A DNA stretch of 64,000 bases, taken from assembly GCA_025699005.1 (NCBI GenBank), contig JAILWI010000001.1, forward strand, positions 906,908-970,907, in the 5' to 3' direction. Within the stretch, counting starts at the first letter, position 1. The number at the start of each line of letters is the position of its first letter. The translations under genes and the position numbers were made by a program. This document shows, piece after piece, positions 7,317 to 15,668 of this stretch. A model generated the notes under the pieces. It made no database searches and was not told the origin of the DNA. It worked only from the letters and a program-made list of their open reading frames with translations. Origin of the DNA: Chloroflexota bacterium. GTDB taxonomy: Bacteria > Chloroflexota > Limnocylindria > QHBO01.

Positions 7317-8288
7317 GGCGAGGCCGATGAGCCCCTCGTTGCGGACGAAGCGTGAGCGGTACGTCGGGTTGCTGACGCGCTGGCTCACGGTCTTTCCGTC
7401 GAGAGGCTTGCCGCTGCGCGGCACCTCGTAGCGGCCGCGCTCGACGATCGCCTCGGCGAGGTCGGCGGCGCGCATCGGCCCGCGCTCGCGCAGGACCTCG
7501 ATCATCTCGTCGTGGAGGGCGACGCGCTCCTTTGTCGGCGCGGCTGAGGCTCGCTTCCGCGCGCGCTTCGGCGCCGCGGTCTCCGCAGGCTCCCCATCGA
7601 CTGGCGCGTCCTCGCCGGCTGCGGGTTCCGCCGCCGCCGATCCACCGGCATCCGCATCGGCCGATGCGGCAGCGCCCTTCTTCGGCTTGCGCTGGGAACC
7701 ACCGCTCTCGAGCGCGTCGATGCGGGCTTCCAGCGCCTCGATCCGCGCAGCCAGGCCCGGGCCGGCGGGGGAGTCAGGGCCCGGGGCGGCGTCCGCGCCG
7801 GGGCGGGAGGCGTCGATCCGCTCCTCGACCCACTGGCGAACGAGGTCCCCCGGCCGGACGCCGGCCTCGCCGGCGAGGTGCTTCAGCGCATTGACGCGTC
7901 GAGGATCAAGCCGAATCGACATGCCGCCCTCATCGGGCGGGCGATCGAATCGCGGACGCTGCTGGTACGGCCGGTCGCCGCCGGGCCGCGGCGTGAACGG
8001 GCGATCGCCCTGTGGTCGACCCTGGTACGGCCGGTCGCCGCCGGGCCGCGGCGTGAACGGGCGATCGCCCTGTTGTCGACCCTGGTACGGCCGGTCGCCG
8101 CCGGGTCGCGGCTGATACGGCCGGTCGGCGCCAGGTCGCGGCTGGTATGGCCGGTCCCCGCCGGGGCGGCCGCGCGGCTGCCAATCGCCCCCGCGCTGCG
8201 GTGGTCGATCGGGTCGGTCTGGTCGGTCCCGATCGGATCGATCCGGTCGATCGGGACGGCGGTCAGGGCCGCGTCGGTTGAAGCTCAT
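7308..8288 (-). CDS. Arg/Gly/Pro-rich repeat protein with ribbon-helix-helix and winged-helix-like (HARE-HTH-like) segments
   Basis: The 326-residue protein has three parts. Residues 1-125 are a low-complexity, highly basic tract built from GDRPYQ/GDRPFTPR-type repeats rich in Arg, Pro, Gly, Asp and aromatic residues. Residues about 126-165 (SIRLDPRRVNALKHL, then GVRPGDLVRQWVEERI) look like a CopG/Arc ribbon-helix-helix. After an Ala/Pro/Lys linker, the last 75 residues (HDEMIEVLRERGPMRAADL, then GKTVSQRVSNPTYRSRF) resemble a HARE-HTH winged helix as in RpoE-delta. I infer a DNA- or RNA-binding architectural protein. The repeats are encoded by 60-bp DNA repeats. TATCGT sits 8 bases before the ATG. 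Confidence 0.8.
   Translation of the reverse strand: MSFNRRGPDRRPDRPDRSDRDRPDRPDRPPQRGGDWQPRGRPGGDRPYQPRPGADRPYQPRPGGDRPYQGRQQGDRPFTPRPGGDRPYQGRPQGDRPFTPRPGGDRPYQQRPRFDRPPDEGGMSIRLDPRRVNALKHLAGEAGVRPGDLVRQWVEERIDASRPGADAAPGPDSPAGPGLAARIEALEARIDALESGGSQRKPKKGAAASADADAGGSAAAEPAAGEDAPVDGEPAETAAPKRARKRASAAPTKERVALHDEMIEVLRERGPMRAADLAEAIVERGRYEVPRSGKPLDGKTVSQRVSNPTYRSRFVRNEGLIGLAEG
7962..8112. repeat. 60-bp coding tandem repeat, about 2.5 copies
   Basis: The blocks 7981-8040 and 8041-8100 are identical except for one base (G/T), and the copy continues partly on both sides. The unit is 20 codons, so copy-number change would keep the frame of the Arg/Gly/Pro-rich tract. The near-perfect identity suggests recent expansion or gene conversion. 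Confidence 0.9.
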
Positions 8289-8296
8289 CGCGGCGA

Positions 8297-8302
8297 ACGA
8301 TA
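8297..8302 (-). promoter_or_regulatory. -10 hexamer TATCGT, leaderless start
   Basis: On the minus strand TATCGT is followed by eight bases and then the ATG at 8288 of the repeat-rich DNA-binding protein. Confidence 0.4.
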
Positions 8303-8335
8303 GACCCTGACCCCGAACGGCGCCAGCGCCCGACC

Positions 8336-10063
8336 TCAGAACGAGCCGGATCCGCCCCCTCCGCCCGAGCTCCCGCCGCCGGAGAACCCACCACCGCCGC
8401 CGCTCGACGACGAGGAGGAGGGAGGCGTGGAGCCGACGCTGCCGAGCGCGTCGAACATGCCGCCGATGTCCGGGATGGCGGAGCCGGAGAAGATGCTGCC
8501 CGAGCCGTGGCTCACGCCTCCCGCAACGTCCGCCACGGATGCCCCGGACCACGCCGACCCGGGCGTCGACCCCATCCAGTGCGGGTAGTAGGCGCCGGCC
8601 GGCGATCCCGTCGCCGCCCGCTGCTCCTCGAGGCCGCGCGCCAGCAAGGCCGCGACCTCATCGTGGAGGCCGAGTGCCAGGCCCCACACCACGGCCTTGT
8701 CCGGCGTATCGGCCAGCGTGGCGACCTCGGGCTCGTCGGTGACCTCGCGCATCGAGCGCGCCTGCTCCATCGTCTTCTGAAGCGTCCGCCGATACGCCTT
8801 GAGCATCGCGTCGACGTAGGCGCCCTGGGTCGTCCGCTTGCTCATCGCGCGGCCGAAGCCGATGGTGCCCAGCCCGCCCAGCACGACCGCACCGCCGAGC
8901 ATCACGGCGCCGCTCATCGGCAGCAGGATCCCCAGACCCAGGACGGCGCCGCCGATCACGGTTGTCCACACGCCGGCGGCCGTGCCGCGACCGATGGCCG
9001 CGGATGGCAGCTCGGTGAACCAGCCGAGGCGGAGGGCCTCCTTCTCCAGCAGCTTCTGCACCGAGCTCATCCGGTCATTGACCTTCCACAGCTTCGTGCG
9101 GGTCAGCCGTCCGGAGCCGCCGGCCAGGGATCGCAGCGCCTCCCAGGCCTTGCGCTCGGGGAGTGGGAGGAGGCCGTCATCCGGCTGTTCGTGCCCGACC
9201 TCGATGGCCGGGTCGGTCAGCGGATCCGGATCGGCGTCGCTGCGGGCGTCCGCAACCTGGTCGAGGTTCTGGAAGGCGAGCCGGCCGGTCATCGCCAGCT
9301 CGGCGAGGATCGTGTTCGTCGCATGGCGCGTCGCGCGCCCCTCGCGAACGACGACCGCCAGCGGCGGCGTCATCTCGGCCGGCGGGCCCGCCATGAGGAT
9401 GGAGGGCGAGTCCGTGAGCTCAGGGTCGTCGCCCTCGCGGCGCCAGCGGCGCCAGGCGAGCCCCAGGATGGCGACGAGCGCCAGCGGTGCGCCGATGAGC
9501 CCGAGCGCCGCATTCACGACCCGACCCACCGTCAGCGGGATGGTGTCGGGCGCCATCCGCTCCTGGACCGCGTCGATCGTGTCGAGCGCCGCGGCGTTGA
9601 GGTCGCCCTCGGCTGCGCGGGGCACGAAGTCGCTGTCGACGATCGAGGTCAGCGTGTCCTCATCGATGTGCTGGTTGATGAAGCCCGATCCGCCGAACAG
9701 GCTGACCTTCCCGTTCACGAGGTTGGGCTGGAGCCCGACGAGCAGGACGAGTCCGTCGTCGAAGCCGGAACGACCGATGCCCCACTGGTCGATGAGGGCC
9801 GCCGCCTTGCCGAGGTTCTCGTCCTCGGTCACGTCGGGGTCGACCTGGATGTACACGACGATCTCGGCACCCGTCTCGGCCTCGACGGCGTCGATCCGCT
9901 GCTCGAGCTCGGCCACCGTCTCGGGACGGAGGACGCCGGGCTCGTCGTACACCGCGCGCTCGTCGACCGGGTCGGGGAACGGTGGGCCGGCCGCCGCGAC
10001 CGCGGTGGTCGCCATCAGGCTCACGGGGAGCGCGGCCACCAGGGCCCGGCGCCAGCGGTGCAT
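8336..10063 (-). CDS. TPM domain / DUF2207-like membrane protein with Gly-rich tail
   Basis: The 575-residue protein starts with a signal peptide (about residues 1-25, cleavage near AVAAAGPP). It is followed by a TPM (TLP18.3/Psb32/MOLO-1) domain seen in [19 protein letters not shown] and [13 protein letters not shown] membrane segment follows at about 195-215, then a cytosolic stretch of the DUF2207 type, two more membrane segments near 395-440 and a Ser/Gly-rich tail ending in GGGSGSF. Such proteins are surface proteins of unknown role; the TPM fold has been linked to phosphatase activity and to photosystem repair in other groups. The start at 10063 is backed by TATCCT seven bases upstream. 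Confidence 0.85.
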   Translation of the reverse strand: MHRWRRALVAALPVSLMATTAVAAAGPPFPDPVDERAVYDEPGVLRPETVAELEQRIDAVEAETGAEIVVYIQVDPDVTEDENLGKAAALIDQWGIGRSGFDDGLVLLVGLQPNLVNGKVSLFGGSGFINQHIDEDTLTSIVDSDFVPRAAEGDLNAAALDTIDAVQERMAPDTIPLTVGRVVNAALGLIGAPLALVAILGLAWRRWRREGDDPELTDSPSILMAGPPAEMTPPLAVVVREGRATRHATNTILAELAMTGRLAFQNLDQVADARSDADPDPLTDPAIEVGHEQPDDGLLPLPERKAWEALRSLAGGSGRLTRTKLWKVNDRMSSVQKLLEKEALRLGWFTELPSAAIGRGTAAGVWTTVIGGAVLGLGILLPMSGAVMLGGAVVLGGLGTIGFGRAMSKRTTQGAYVDAMLKAYRRTLQKTMEQARSMREVTDEPEVATLADTPDKAVVWGLALGLHDEVAALLARGLEEQRAATGSPAGAYYPHWMGSTPGSAWSGASVADVAGGVSHGSGSIFSGSAIPDIGGMFDALGSVGSTPPSSSSSSGGGGGFSGGGSSGGGGGSGSF

Positions 10064-10070
10064 GACGCGC

Positions 10071-10076
10071 AGGATA
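10071..10076 (-). promoter_or_regulatory. -10 hexamer TATCCT, leaderless start
   Basis: On the minus strand TATCCT lies seven bases before the ATG at 10063 of the TPM-domain protein gene. The divergent gene starts at 10227. Confidence 0.4.
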
Positions 10077-10226
10077 CTGTGTGGCACCCTTCTTGCGACC
10101 TCGTGGTCGCATCGGGCGGTTTCCTCGACCGCGCCGGCTCGAGCCGTGCGCCCCCGTCCCCATCGGCGCCGCACCCCTGCGGTGACCCGCGCGCCGGTGT
10201 CGAACCTTTCCTGGAGCACCATCAAC

Positions 10227-10778
10227 GTGAATATTCGACTCGGGGCGTTCGCCGCCCTGCTCATTGCTGCGGCCGTCACGGTCGTGGCCACCGCCGGCGT
10301 GGCGGCCATGACGATCGCCGACGAGCCGCTGCGGCTCGGACGCGTCATCGATGGCTGGAGCGCCCGTGCCGAGGCCGGCACACTGCACATCCCCAACCCC
10401 GAGCGCGGCGCCGTGCTCGGCGGTATCCCGACCTCAACCCCCGAGCCTGCGCCGGCCGAACCGACCATGGCCCCGGAGCCGCCGGCCACCACCGTGACCG
10501 GCATCGGCAGCAACTATCCCGGGACCGCCGGGTGGATGGGTCAGCCCACCGTTGCCCTTCCGGGCGACCTCGGTGGCCGGTACGACGGCACGGTGAGCGG
10601 ATACGTCACCGTCTGCGCCGACCGCTGTGCGCGGCTGCCGGTCGTCGACTGGTGCCAGTGCTACTGGGGCACCGCCGACCAGCGAATCGTCGATCTCTCA
10701 CACGCGGCGTGGCCGCTCGTGAGCGACGCGCCGCTGGCCGAGGGCCTCATCGACGTCCGCGTGATCCTGGAGCGCTGA
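10227..10778 (+). CDS. Membrane-anchored protein with a RlpA-like double-psi beta-barrel C terminus
   Basis: The 183-residue protein begins with a membrane helix ([20 protein letters not shown]), continues with a Pro/Glu/Ala/Thr-rich linker, and ends with a domain containing [18 protein letters not shown] and [10 protein letters not shown]. The pattern x-VxVxDRC...RxIDLSxAA...G is that of the RlpA/expansin double-psi barrel, so a cell-wall-binding role outside the membrane is likely. Four cysteines in the domain could form disulfides. GTG 10227 was chosen because GGAG lies at 10213-10216; the frame is open far upstream but without natural protein. It diverges from the TPM gene. Confidence 0.65.
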   Translation: MNIRLGAFAALLIAAAVTVVATAGVAAMTIADEPLRLGRVIDGWSARAEAGTLHIPNPERGAVLGGIPTSTPEPAPAEPTMAPEPPATTVTGIGSNYPGTAGWMGQPTVALPGDLGGRYDGTVSGYVTVCADRCARLPVVDWCQCYWGTADQRIVDLSHAAWPLVSDAPLAEGLIDVRVILER

Positions 10779-10790
10779 CGGCGCGCTCCC

Positions 10791-11258
10791 TCAGGAGCAG
10801 CGGATCGTGACAGTGGCCGGCTCGACCTCGAGCCCCGGCACGGTGGCCGACAGCTCCGCGCTCTCGCCGCCCGGGATCTGGCTCGTGACGGTCCCGTGCG
10901 TTCGCAGCCGGCGCCCGCCGTCGTCCAGGGCGACGAGCTGGCACTTCGCGCGGCCCGGCTGCGTCCCCTCGTTCGTCACGGCATAGGTGATCGTGTAGCC
11001 GACCGGATCCGCCGGCGCGACTCCCACCACCGAGCCCTCGTACGGGCCCACGCCTCGCAGCGAGAGGCTGGCCGCGAACGCGAGGGCGGCGACCGCAAGG
11101 ACGATCGCGACCGCCACCGTGCCGTGGTACTGCGATGCCGACGGGGCCGTCATGCCGGCGCGGTTGCAGACCGCGCAGATCGACTCCTCGGGTCCCACCT
11201 CGCGTCCGCACTTGATGCAGTGCCGGACGTCTGCCGCGGACGCGGCGCTCCCCGTCAT
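10791..11258 (-). CDS. Zinc-ribbon membrane protein, 155 aa, unknown function
   Basis: A zinc ribbon at the N terminus (HCIKCGREVGPEESICAVCNR, residues about 13-33) is followed by a single membrane helix (VAVAIVLAVAALAFAASLSL). An outer beta-rich domain follows in which FxLxN-type motifs (TITYAVTNEGTQPGRAKC) suggest an Ig-like or FxLYD-like sandwich. The topology would place the ribbon in the cytosol and the sandwich outside. The ATG overlaps the stop of the DUF1684 gene by four bases (ATGA), so the two are expressed together. Function unknown. Confidence 0.75.
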   Translation of the reverse strand: MTGSAASAADVRHCIKCGREVGPEESICAVCNRAGMTAPSASQYHGTVAVAIVLAVAALAFAASLSLRGVGPYEGSVVGVAPADPVGYTITYAVTNEGTQPGRAKCQLVALDDGGRRLRTHGTVTSQIPGGESAELSATVPGLEVEPATVTIRCS

Positions 11259-11896
11259 GTGCGCTTCGACTCCGGGAGCCGCTCGCCAGCCTCGATCGGC
11301 ACCTCGAGCCAGTTCTCGCGCGGCGCCAGCGGGCACGACCAGATCGGATCGTGCACGCACGAGGGGTGGTAGGCGTAGTTGAAGTCGAGCACGAGCTCGT
11401 CGCCGTCCGAGCCCAGGTCCGCGCCCTTGGCCGAGTCCCACAGATAGCGTCCGCCGCCGTACGTCGCGCTGCCGCTCGTCCCGTCGCGGAACGGGATGAA
11501 GATGCCACCCGAGTACTCGTTGAGCCAGAAGACGCCGAGCCGGCAGGCGGTGCCGGCCACCTCGAAGCTCACCCAGCCGATGCGCACGATCGGGATCTGC
11601 GGCCCCTCGCCTGAACGGGGGACGTCGAGTGGCGGAGCGTCGGGATCGGGCTCGAACGCCGCCCGAAGGTCGAGCGCCGGATCGTGGCGGTAGTAGGCCA
11701 GCCCCAGGAAGTCGCGGCGCTCCTGCTCCGGTATCGCCGATGACGGATGGCTGCCGAACAGGCGGTCGCGGGCGCTCCGGAAGGCGACCGCCCGCATCGC
11801 TCCCGGTCGGGTGTCGGCGCGCAGCGCGGCGTACAGCTCGGCCACGCGGCGACGGTAGTCGGCGAGGGCGAGGTGGGACGAGGTCGAGTCGGTCAT
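11255..11896 (-). CDS. DUF1684 family protein
   Basis: The 213-residue protein shows the DUF1684 hallmarks: an N-terminal YRRRVAELYAALR helix, FRSARDRLFGSHPSSAIP, GLAYYRHDP, then VSFEVAGTACRLGVFWL, IPFRDGTSGSATYGGGRYL, LDFNYAYHPSCVHD and CPLAPRENWL near the end. The family is widespread and has no established biochemical role. No signal peptide is seen, so it is probably cytosolic. ATG 11894-11896 is preferred; an in-frame ATG four codons upstream (11908) is possible. It forms a two-gene operon with the zinc-ribbon membrane protein. Confidence 0.88.
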   Translation of the reverse strand: MTDSTSSHLALADYRRRVAELYAALRADTRPGAMRAVAFRSARDRLFGSHPSSAIPEQERRDFLGLAYYRHDPALDLRAAFEPDPDAPPLDVPRSGEGPQIPIVRIGWVSFEVAGTACRLGVFWLNEYSGGIFIPFRDGTSGSATYGGGRYLWDSAKGADLGSDGDELVLDFNYAYHPSCVHDPIWSCPLAPRENWLEVPIEAGERLPESKRT

Positions 11897-11920
11897 CGGC
11901 GCATCCATGATGCACGAGAC

Positions 11921-11948
11921 GGGGCGGACCGGCGAACCGGCCCGCCCC
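11921..11948. terminator. Strong GC hairpin after the osmoprotectant transporter operon
   Basis: GGGGCGGACCGG (11921-11932) pairs with CCGGCCCGCCCC (11937-11948) with one A-C mismatch and a CGAA tetraloop. It lies just past the stop of the binding-protein gene (minus strand) and before DUF1684. No T-run follows. Confidence 0.55.
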
Positions 11949-11972
11949 GCGGATTCTGCCGGGAGCGACGAC

Positions 11973-12917
11973 CTAGTTCAGGCCGTTGTCACTCAGCCAC
12001 GACGCCGCGACGTCCTCGATCGACTCCTGGTCGACCGCGACGCGAACGCCGAGGCTCGTGAGCGTCTCGGTGTCCATCGCCGCGCTCACCGCGTTGAGGA
12101 TCTCGGCGAAGTCGGCGGGCGCCGCGTCGAGCCACTCGTTGCGGACGATCGGCGCGATGTTCTCGGACGGCTGCGTCTGCAGGTCGTCCTCGAGGACCAC
12201 GAAGTTGAAGCGCTCGATGTCCGGCTGGGTGCTGCACAGCTCGGCGACGTCGACGACGCCGTCGTTCAGCGCCTGGGCCACCGGGGCGTCGCACGCGGCG
12301 TACTGCTCGATGTTCAGGTCGCCGTACGTGAAGCCGTACTGCTCGAGCGCTCCCGAGCACAGCACGTTCGTCTCGCACTCGGGGGGCAGGCCCCAGACGA
12401 GGTCCGACGCGCCTTCGGCATCGGCCAGCTCGCTCATCGTGCTGACGCCCAGCTCACTGGCCGTCTCCTGCCGGACCACGAACGCGTTCTGGTCCTGCGC
12501 CGGCGCGTAGTCGAGGGCGGTCAGGCCCACCTCGTCGAGCGCCGCCTGGAGATTCGTGAACGTCTCTTCGGGATCGCCGGCCGCCTCGCCACCGAGGTAG
12601 GTCAGCAGGCTGCCGATGTACTCCGGCTCGAGGTCGAAGTCGCCGCTCTCGAGGGCGGGCTGCACGGTGTCGCGCGGTCCGATCCCGAGCTTGCGCTCGA
12701 CGGTGTAGCCGTTGGCCTCCAGGGCCTGGGCATAGATCTCGGCCATGAGCTGTGCTTCGTAGAAGCCGGCCGATCCGATCACGATCGATCGCTCGCCCTC
12801 GCCTCCCGTGGCGCCTGCGCTCGCCGACGGCGAGCTGCCGCCCTCACCCGGCGCGCACGCGCTGAGAACCAGCGCCAGCGTCGCCGCCCCGAGGGCAAGC
12901 TTGCGGTGCATCCGCAT
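11973..12917 (-). CDS. Osmoprotectant/betaine ABC transporter substrate-binding lipoprotein (OpuCC/OsmF type)
   Basis: This lipoprotein binds glycine betaine, choline or related solutes outside the membrane and hands them to the permease pair upstream. A signal peptide with lipobox LVLSAC (Cys at about residue 21) is followed by a Ser/Gly linker and an OpuAC domain: IVIGSAGFYEAQLMAEIYAQ, GDFDLEPEYIGSLLTYLGG and WLDAAPADFAEILNAVS. The 314-residue length is typical. Start ATG 12917 has GGAGGAGAT about 7 bases upstream. A 149-base gap separates it from the permease genes and holds a possible own promoter, so it may be transcribed at higher level than the membrane parts. Confidence 0.93.
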   Translation of the reverse strand: MRMHRKLALGAATLALVLSACAPGEGGSSPSASAGATGGEGERSIVIGSAGFYEAQLMAEIYAQALEANGYTVERKLGIGPRDTVQPALESGDFDLEPEYIGSLLTYLGGEAAGDPEETFTNLQAALDEVGLTALDYAPAQDQNAFVVRQETASELGVSTMSELADAEGASDLVWGLPPECETNVLCSGALEQYGFTYGDLNIEQYAACDAPVAQALNDGVVDVAELCSTQPDIERFNFVVLEDDLQTQPSENIAPIVRNEWLDAAPADFAEILNAVSAAMDTETLTSLGVRVAVDQESIEDVAASWLSDNGLN

Positions 12918-12985
12918 CTGGGTATCTCCTCCAGTTTCGACAAGTGGGACGTCGGAGATGCAGCAGATGCGCCCCCGACCCGCGA

Positions 12986-12991
12986 AGTGTA
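12986..12991 (-). promoter_or_regulatory. Possible -10 (TACACT) for the binding-protein gene
   Basis: On the minus strand TACACT occurs 68 bases before the ATG at 12917 within the 149-base gap after the permease gene. No good -35 is visible; weak evidence. Confidence 0.3.
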
Positions 12992-13066
12992 GAGCAGGTC
13001 CGGTGTGAGCCAGATCACGCCCTCGTCAGATGTACGACGCCTCGCCCGAATTGGATCAGACCCCGA

Positions 13067-13813
13067 TCAGATCCCGCCGGGACGTCCGGCCTGGGCAAGC
13101 TCGCGCGGGGCCGTGTCGCGTCCACGCAGCCCCGGGGAGGTCGCACGGCGCTCGATGAAGCTGAAGCCGAGCTCGGTGGCGATCGAGAGGGCCGCCACGA
13201 TGAGCGCCCCGGCGAACACCTCGTCGAACCGGCGCTGGGCGATGCCGTCGATGATGTAGCGGCCCAGGCCACCGGTGGCGACGACCGCGCCGAGCGTCGC
13301 CGTGGCCACGACCTGCACGGCGGCGGTGCGGACGCCGACGAGGATCACGGGCAGACCCACGGGAATCTCCACCCGGCGCAGGATCTCGAGGTCGCGCATC
13401 CCCATCCCGCGACCCGCCTCCACGATCTGGTCGTCGACCTCGTTGATGCCGACGTAGGCGTTCGTGAGGATCGGGGGGATGGCCAGGAAGAAGAGGGCGA
13501 TCATCGTGACGATCTCGGACGCCGAGTCGCGCAGGCCGATGTCGACGATGGTCCGCTGGAGCAGCATCGCGGCCAGGGCCAGGATGGCCAGCGACGGGAT
13601 GGCGCGGCCGACGTTCGCGATGTTGATGACGAGATTCGAGAAGCGCCCGGTGTGCCCGATCCAGGCGCCGACGGGAAGCGCCACCGCAACCGCCGCGGCG
13701 AGCGGGACGATCGAAAGGACGAGGTGCTCGCCGATCCGCGCGGGGATGCCATCGGGTCCGTTCCAGTTCGCCGGATCAGCGAACCAGGCCGCGACCTCGC
13801 CGAAGAACTCCAT
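13067..13813 (-). CDS. Osmoprotectant ABC transporter permease (OpuC type), second subunit
   Basis: One of two inner-membrane subunits of the betaine/osmoprotectant importer. The 248 residues hold about five or six membrane helices (LSIVPLAAAVAVALPVGAWIG, LAILALAAMLLQ). The permease EAA-like loop that contacts the ATPase is seen in VEAGRGMGMRDLEILRRVEIP. Its ATG is three bases past the stop of the other permease gene, so they are translated together. A long N-terminal part, FFGEVAAWFADPANW, is typical of this branch. Confidence 0.9.
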   Translation of the reverse strand: MEFFGEVAAWFADPANWNGPDGIPARIGEHLVLSIVPLAAAVAVALPVGAWIGHTGRFSNLVINIANVGRAIPSLAILALAAMLLQRTIVDIGLRDSASEIVTMIALFFLAIPPILTNAYVGINEVDDQIVEAGRGMGMRDLEILRRVEIPVGLPVILVGVRTAAVQVVATATLGAVVATGGLGRYIIDGIAQRRFDEVFAGALIVAALSIATELGFSFIERRATSPGLRGRDTAPRELAQAGRPGGI

Positions 13814-13816
13814 CGG

Positions 13817-14464
13817 TCAGGTCCCGCGCGCTCGCTGCGCCCACGGCGTGAGCGCCGCCTGGAGCAGGACGAAGCCCCGGTCTGCGAGCACGGCAAGCAG
13901 GATGGCGCCGGCCGAACCGACGAGGGTCGCCGTCAGGAAGAACCGCCGATACCCGACGTCCACGATGAGGTAGCCCAGTCCGCCGAGTCCGATGAGGGCC
14001 GTGACCGTCACGAGCCCGATGATCGTCACGGTCGCGATGCGCAGTCCGGCGACGATGACCGGCAGGGCCACCGGCAGCTCGACGCGCCACAGCCGCTGCC
14101 AGGCGGTGAAGCCCATCCCCTTCGCGGCCTCGACGACCTCGGCGGGAACGCTGTCGAGCCCGGCGAGGATGTTCCGCAGCAGGATGAGGATCGTGTAGCT
14201 GACGAGGGCGATCTCGGCGGTGAGCGGATTCTGGATCCCGGTGAACGGCACGAGGATTGCGAAGAGCGCGAGGCTCGGGATCGAGTAGAGGACGCCGCTC
14301 ACGCCGATCACGGGCCCCTGGAGCCACGGGACGCGACGGACCAGGAGGGCCAGTGCGAAGCTGAGGACGAACCCGATGACGATGGCGACCACGGTGAGCA
14401 TCACGTGCTCGAGCGTCCGCCGGCCGATCTCGTCCGCCTCCCGGACGATCCAGGCGAAGTCCAT
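13817..14464 (-). CDS. Osmoprotectant ABC transporter permease (OpuC type), first subunit
   Basis: This 215-residue protein is the first permease of the osmoprotectant importer. It has five or more membrane helices (MLTVVAIVIGFVLSFALALL, LYSIPSLALFAILVPF) and the coupling motif VEAAKGMGFTAWQRLWRVELP. Its ATG overlaps the stop of the ATPase gene by one base (TGATG). Together with the next gene it should form the heterodimeric channel. Solute specificity cannot be read from the permeases. Confidence 0.92.
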   Translation of the reverse strand: MDFAWIVREADEIGRRTLEHVMLTVVAIVIGFVLSFALALLVRRVPWLQGPVIGVSGVLYSIPSLALFAILVPFTGIQNPLTAEIALVSYTILILLRNILAGLDSVPAEVVEAAKGMGFTAWQRLWRVELPVALPVIVAGLRIATVTIIGLVTVTALIGLGGLGYLIVDVGYRRFFLTATLVGSAGAILLAVLADRGFVLLQAALTPWAQRARGT

Positions 14465-15639
14465 CAGCTGGCGGCCTCGCCGACGGGATGGAGTCCGCCG
14501 TCGGCGGCCCGGACCGGCGCACGAAGGCGTTCCCCGATGGCGTCGACGCTGACCAGGCCCAGCACCCGCTCGCGCTCGTCGACCACGACGCCGAGCTGGA
14601 CGCTCGAACCGAGCATGCCCGACAGGGCATCGCGCAGCGTCGTCTCCCGCTCGACGGTCGGAGCACCGGGCGATGCTGCCTCCGGGTTGATCGGGCCGCT
14701 GCCGCGCAGGTCCTGCTGGTCGATCCAGCCGAGCGGCCGGTCCTGGTCGTCCACGAGCAGCGCGTAGTCGAGCTCGTCCACCCGGTCGAGCCGGGCGCGG
14801 ATTGCCGTGCGATCCTCACCGGCCCGCACGGTGATGGCCTCGATCATCTCGAGGTCGCCGACGCGGCCCAGCGACAGGCGCTTGAGGCCCCGATCGGCCC
14901 CGACGAAGCGCTCCACGAACTCGGAGGCCGGGTTCGCAAGGATGGCAGCCGGGGTGTCGAACTGGGCCAGGATGCCGCCCTTCTGGAGGATCGCGATGCG
15001 GTCGGCCATCTTGATCGCCTCGTCGACGTCGTGGGTCACGAAGACGATCGTCTTGCGCACCTTCTCCTGGAGGCGGAGGAACTCGTTCTGAAGCCGATCG
15101 CGACGGATCGGGTCCACCGCGCCGAACGGCTCGTCCATGAGCATCACGGGCGGATCGGCGGCCAGGGCTCGTGCCACGCCGACGCGCTGCCGCTCCCCGC
15201 CGGAGAGCTCGGTCGGGTAGCGCTTCGCATACGCGGCGGGGTCGAGGCCCACGATCTCGAGCAGCTCCTCGACCCGCTCGCGGATGCGCTGATCCTTCCA
15301 GCGCAGGAGCTTGGGGACGACGGCGACGTTGTCGCCGATGGTGAGGTGGGGGAAGAGGCCGATCTGCTGGATGACGTACCCGATCCGCCGCCGCAGCTCG
15401 ACCGCCGGGAGGCTCATCACGTCCTCGCCATCGATCGTGATCCGGCCGCTCGTCGGCTCGATCAGCCGGTTCACCATCTTCATGCTCGTGGTCTTGCCGC
15501 ATCCCGACGGACCGACGAGGACGCAGATCTCGCCGGCCGGCACGGTGAGCGAGAGGTTGTCGACGGCGGGGCTGTCGCTGCCGGGATAGCGCTTCGTGAC
15601 GTTCTCGAACGAGACGACGGCGCCGGTGGCGTCCTGCAT
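14464..15639 (-). CDS. Osmoprotectant ABC transporter ATPase with CBS pair (OpuCA type)
   Basis: The 391-residue ATPase drives osmoprotectant uptake. Walker A is GPSGCGKTT, the signature is LSGGERQRVGVARALA, Walker B is VMLMDEPFGAVDP and the switch His is in VTHDVDEA. From about residue 265 on a pair of CBS domains is visible (LDRVDELDYALLVDDQD, LRDALSGMLGSSVQLGVVV); in OpuA-type systems these sense ionic strength or c-di-AMP. Start ATG 15639 was preferred to ATG 15648 because TATCAT at 15647-15652 lies 7 bases before 15639, matching the local leaderless pattern. It is the first gene of the four-gene importer cluster. Confidence 0.93.
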   Translation of the reverse strand: MQDATGAVVSFENVTKRYPGSDSPAVDNLSLTVPAGEICVLVGPSGCGKTTSMKMVNRLIEPTSGRITIDGEDVMSLPAVELRRRIGYVIQQIGLFPHLTIGDNVAVVPKLLRWKDQRIRERVEELLEIVGLDPAAYAKRYPTELSGGERQRVGVARALAADPPVMLMDEPFGAVDPIRRDRLQNEFLRLQEKVRKTIVFVTHDVDEAIKMADRIAILQKGGILAQFDTPAAILANPASEFVERFVGADRGLKRLSLGRVGDLEMIEAITVRAGEDRTAIRARLDRVDELDYALLVDDQDRPLGWIDQQDLRGSGPINPEAASPGAPTVERETTLRDALSGMLGSSVQLGVVVDERERVLGLVSVDAIGERLRAPVRAADGGLHPVGEAAS

Positions 15640-15646
15640 GGCGCCC

Positions 15647-15652
15647 ATGATA
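15647..15652 (-). promoter_or_regulatory. -10 hexamer TATCAT, leaderless start
   Basis: On the minus strand TATCAT lies seven bases before ATG 15639 of the OpuCA-type ATPase gene and overlaps the alternative ATG at 15648. Confidence 0.38.
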
Positions 15653-15668
15653 GGGCCGGCCGGCGGGC

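Noticed and set aside
7962..8112. CRISPR-like array
   Set aside because: The 60-bp units are contiguous, have no spacers and encode protein repeats in frame.
8507..10810. Long plus-strand frames (767 and 646 residues) opposite the TPM gene
   Set aside because: Only the last 184 codons of the second frame (from GTG 10227) have protein-like content and a Shine-Dalgarno; the rest is antisense shadow.
13067..15639. Degenerate or broken transporter genes
   Set aside because: All four osmoprotectant transporter genes are complete, with intact motifs and usual lengths.
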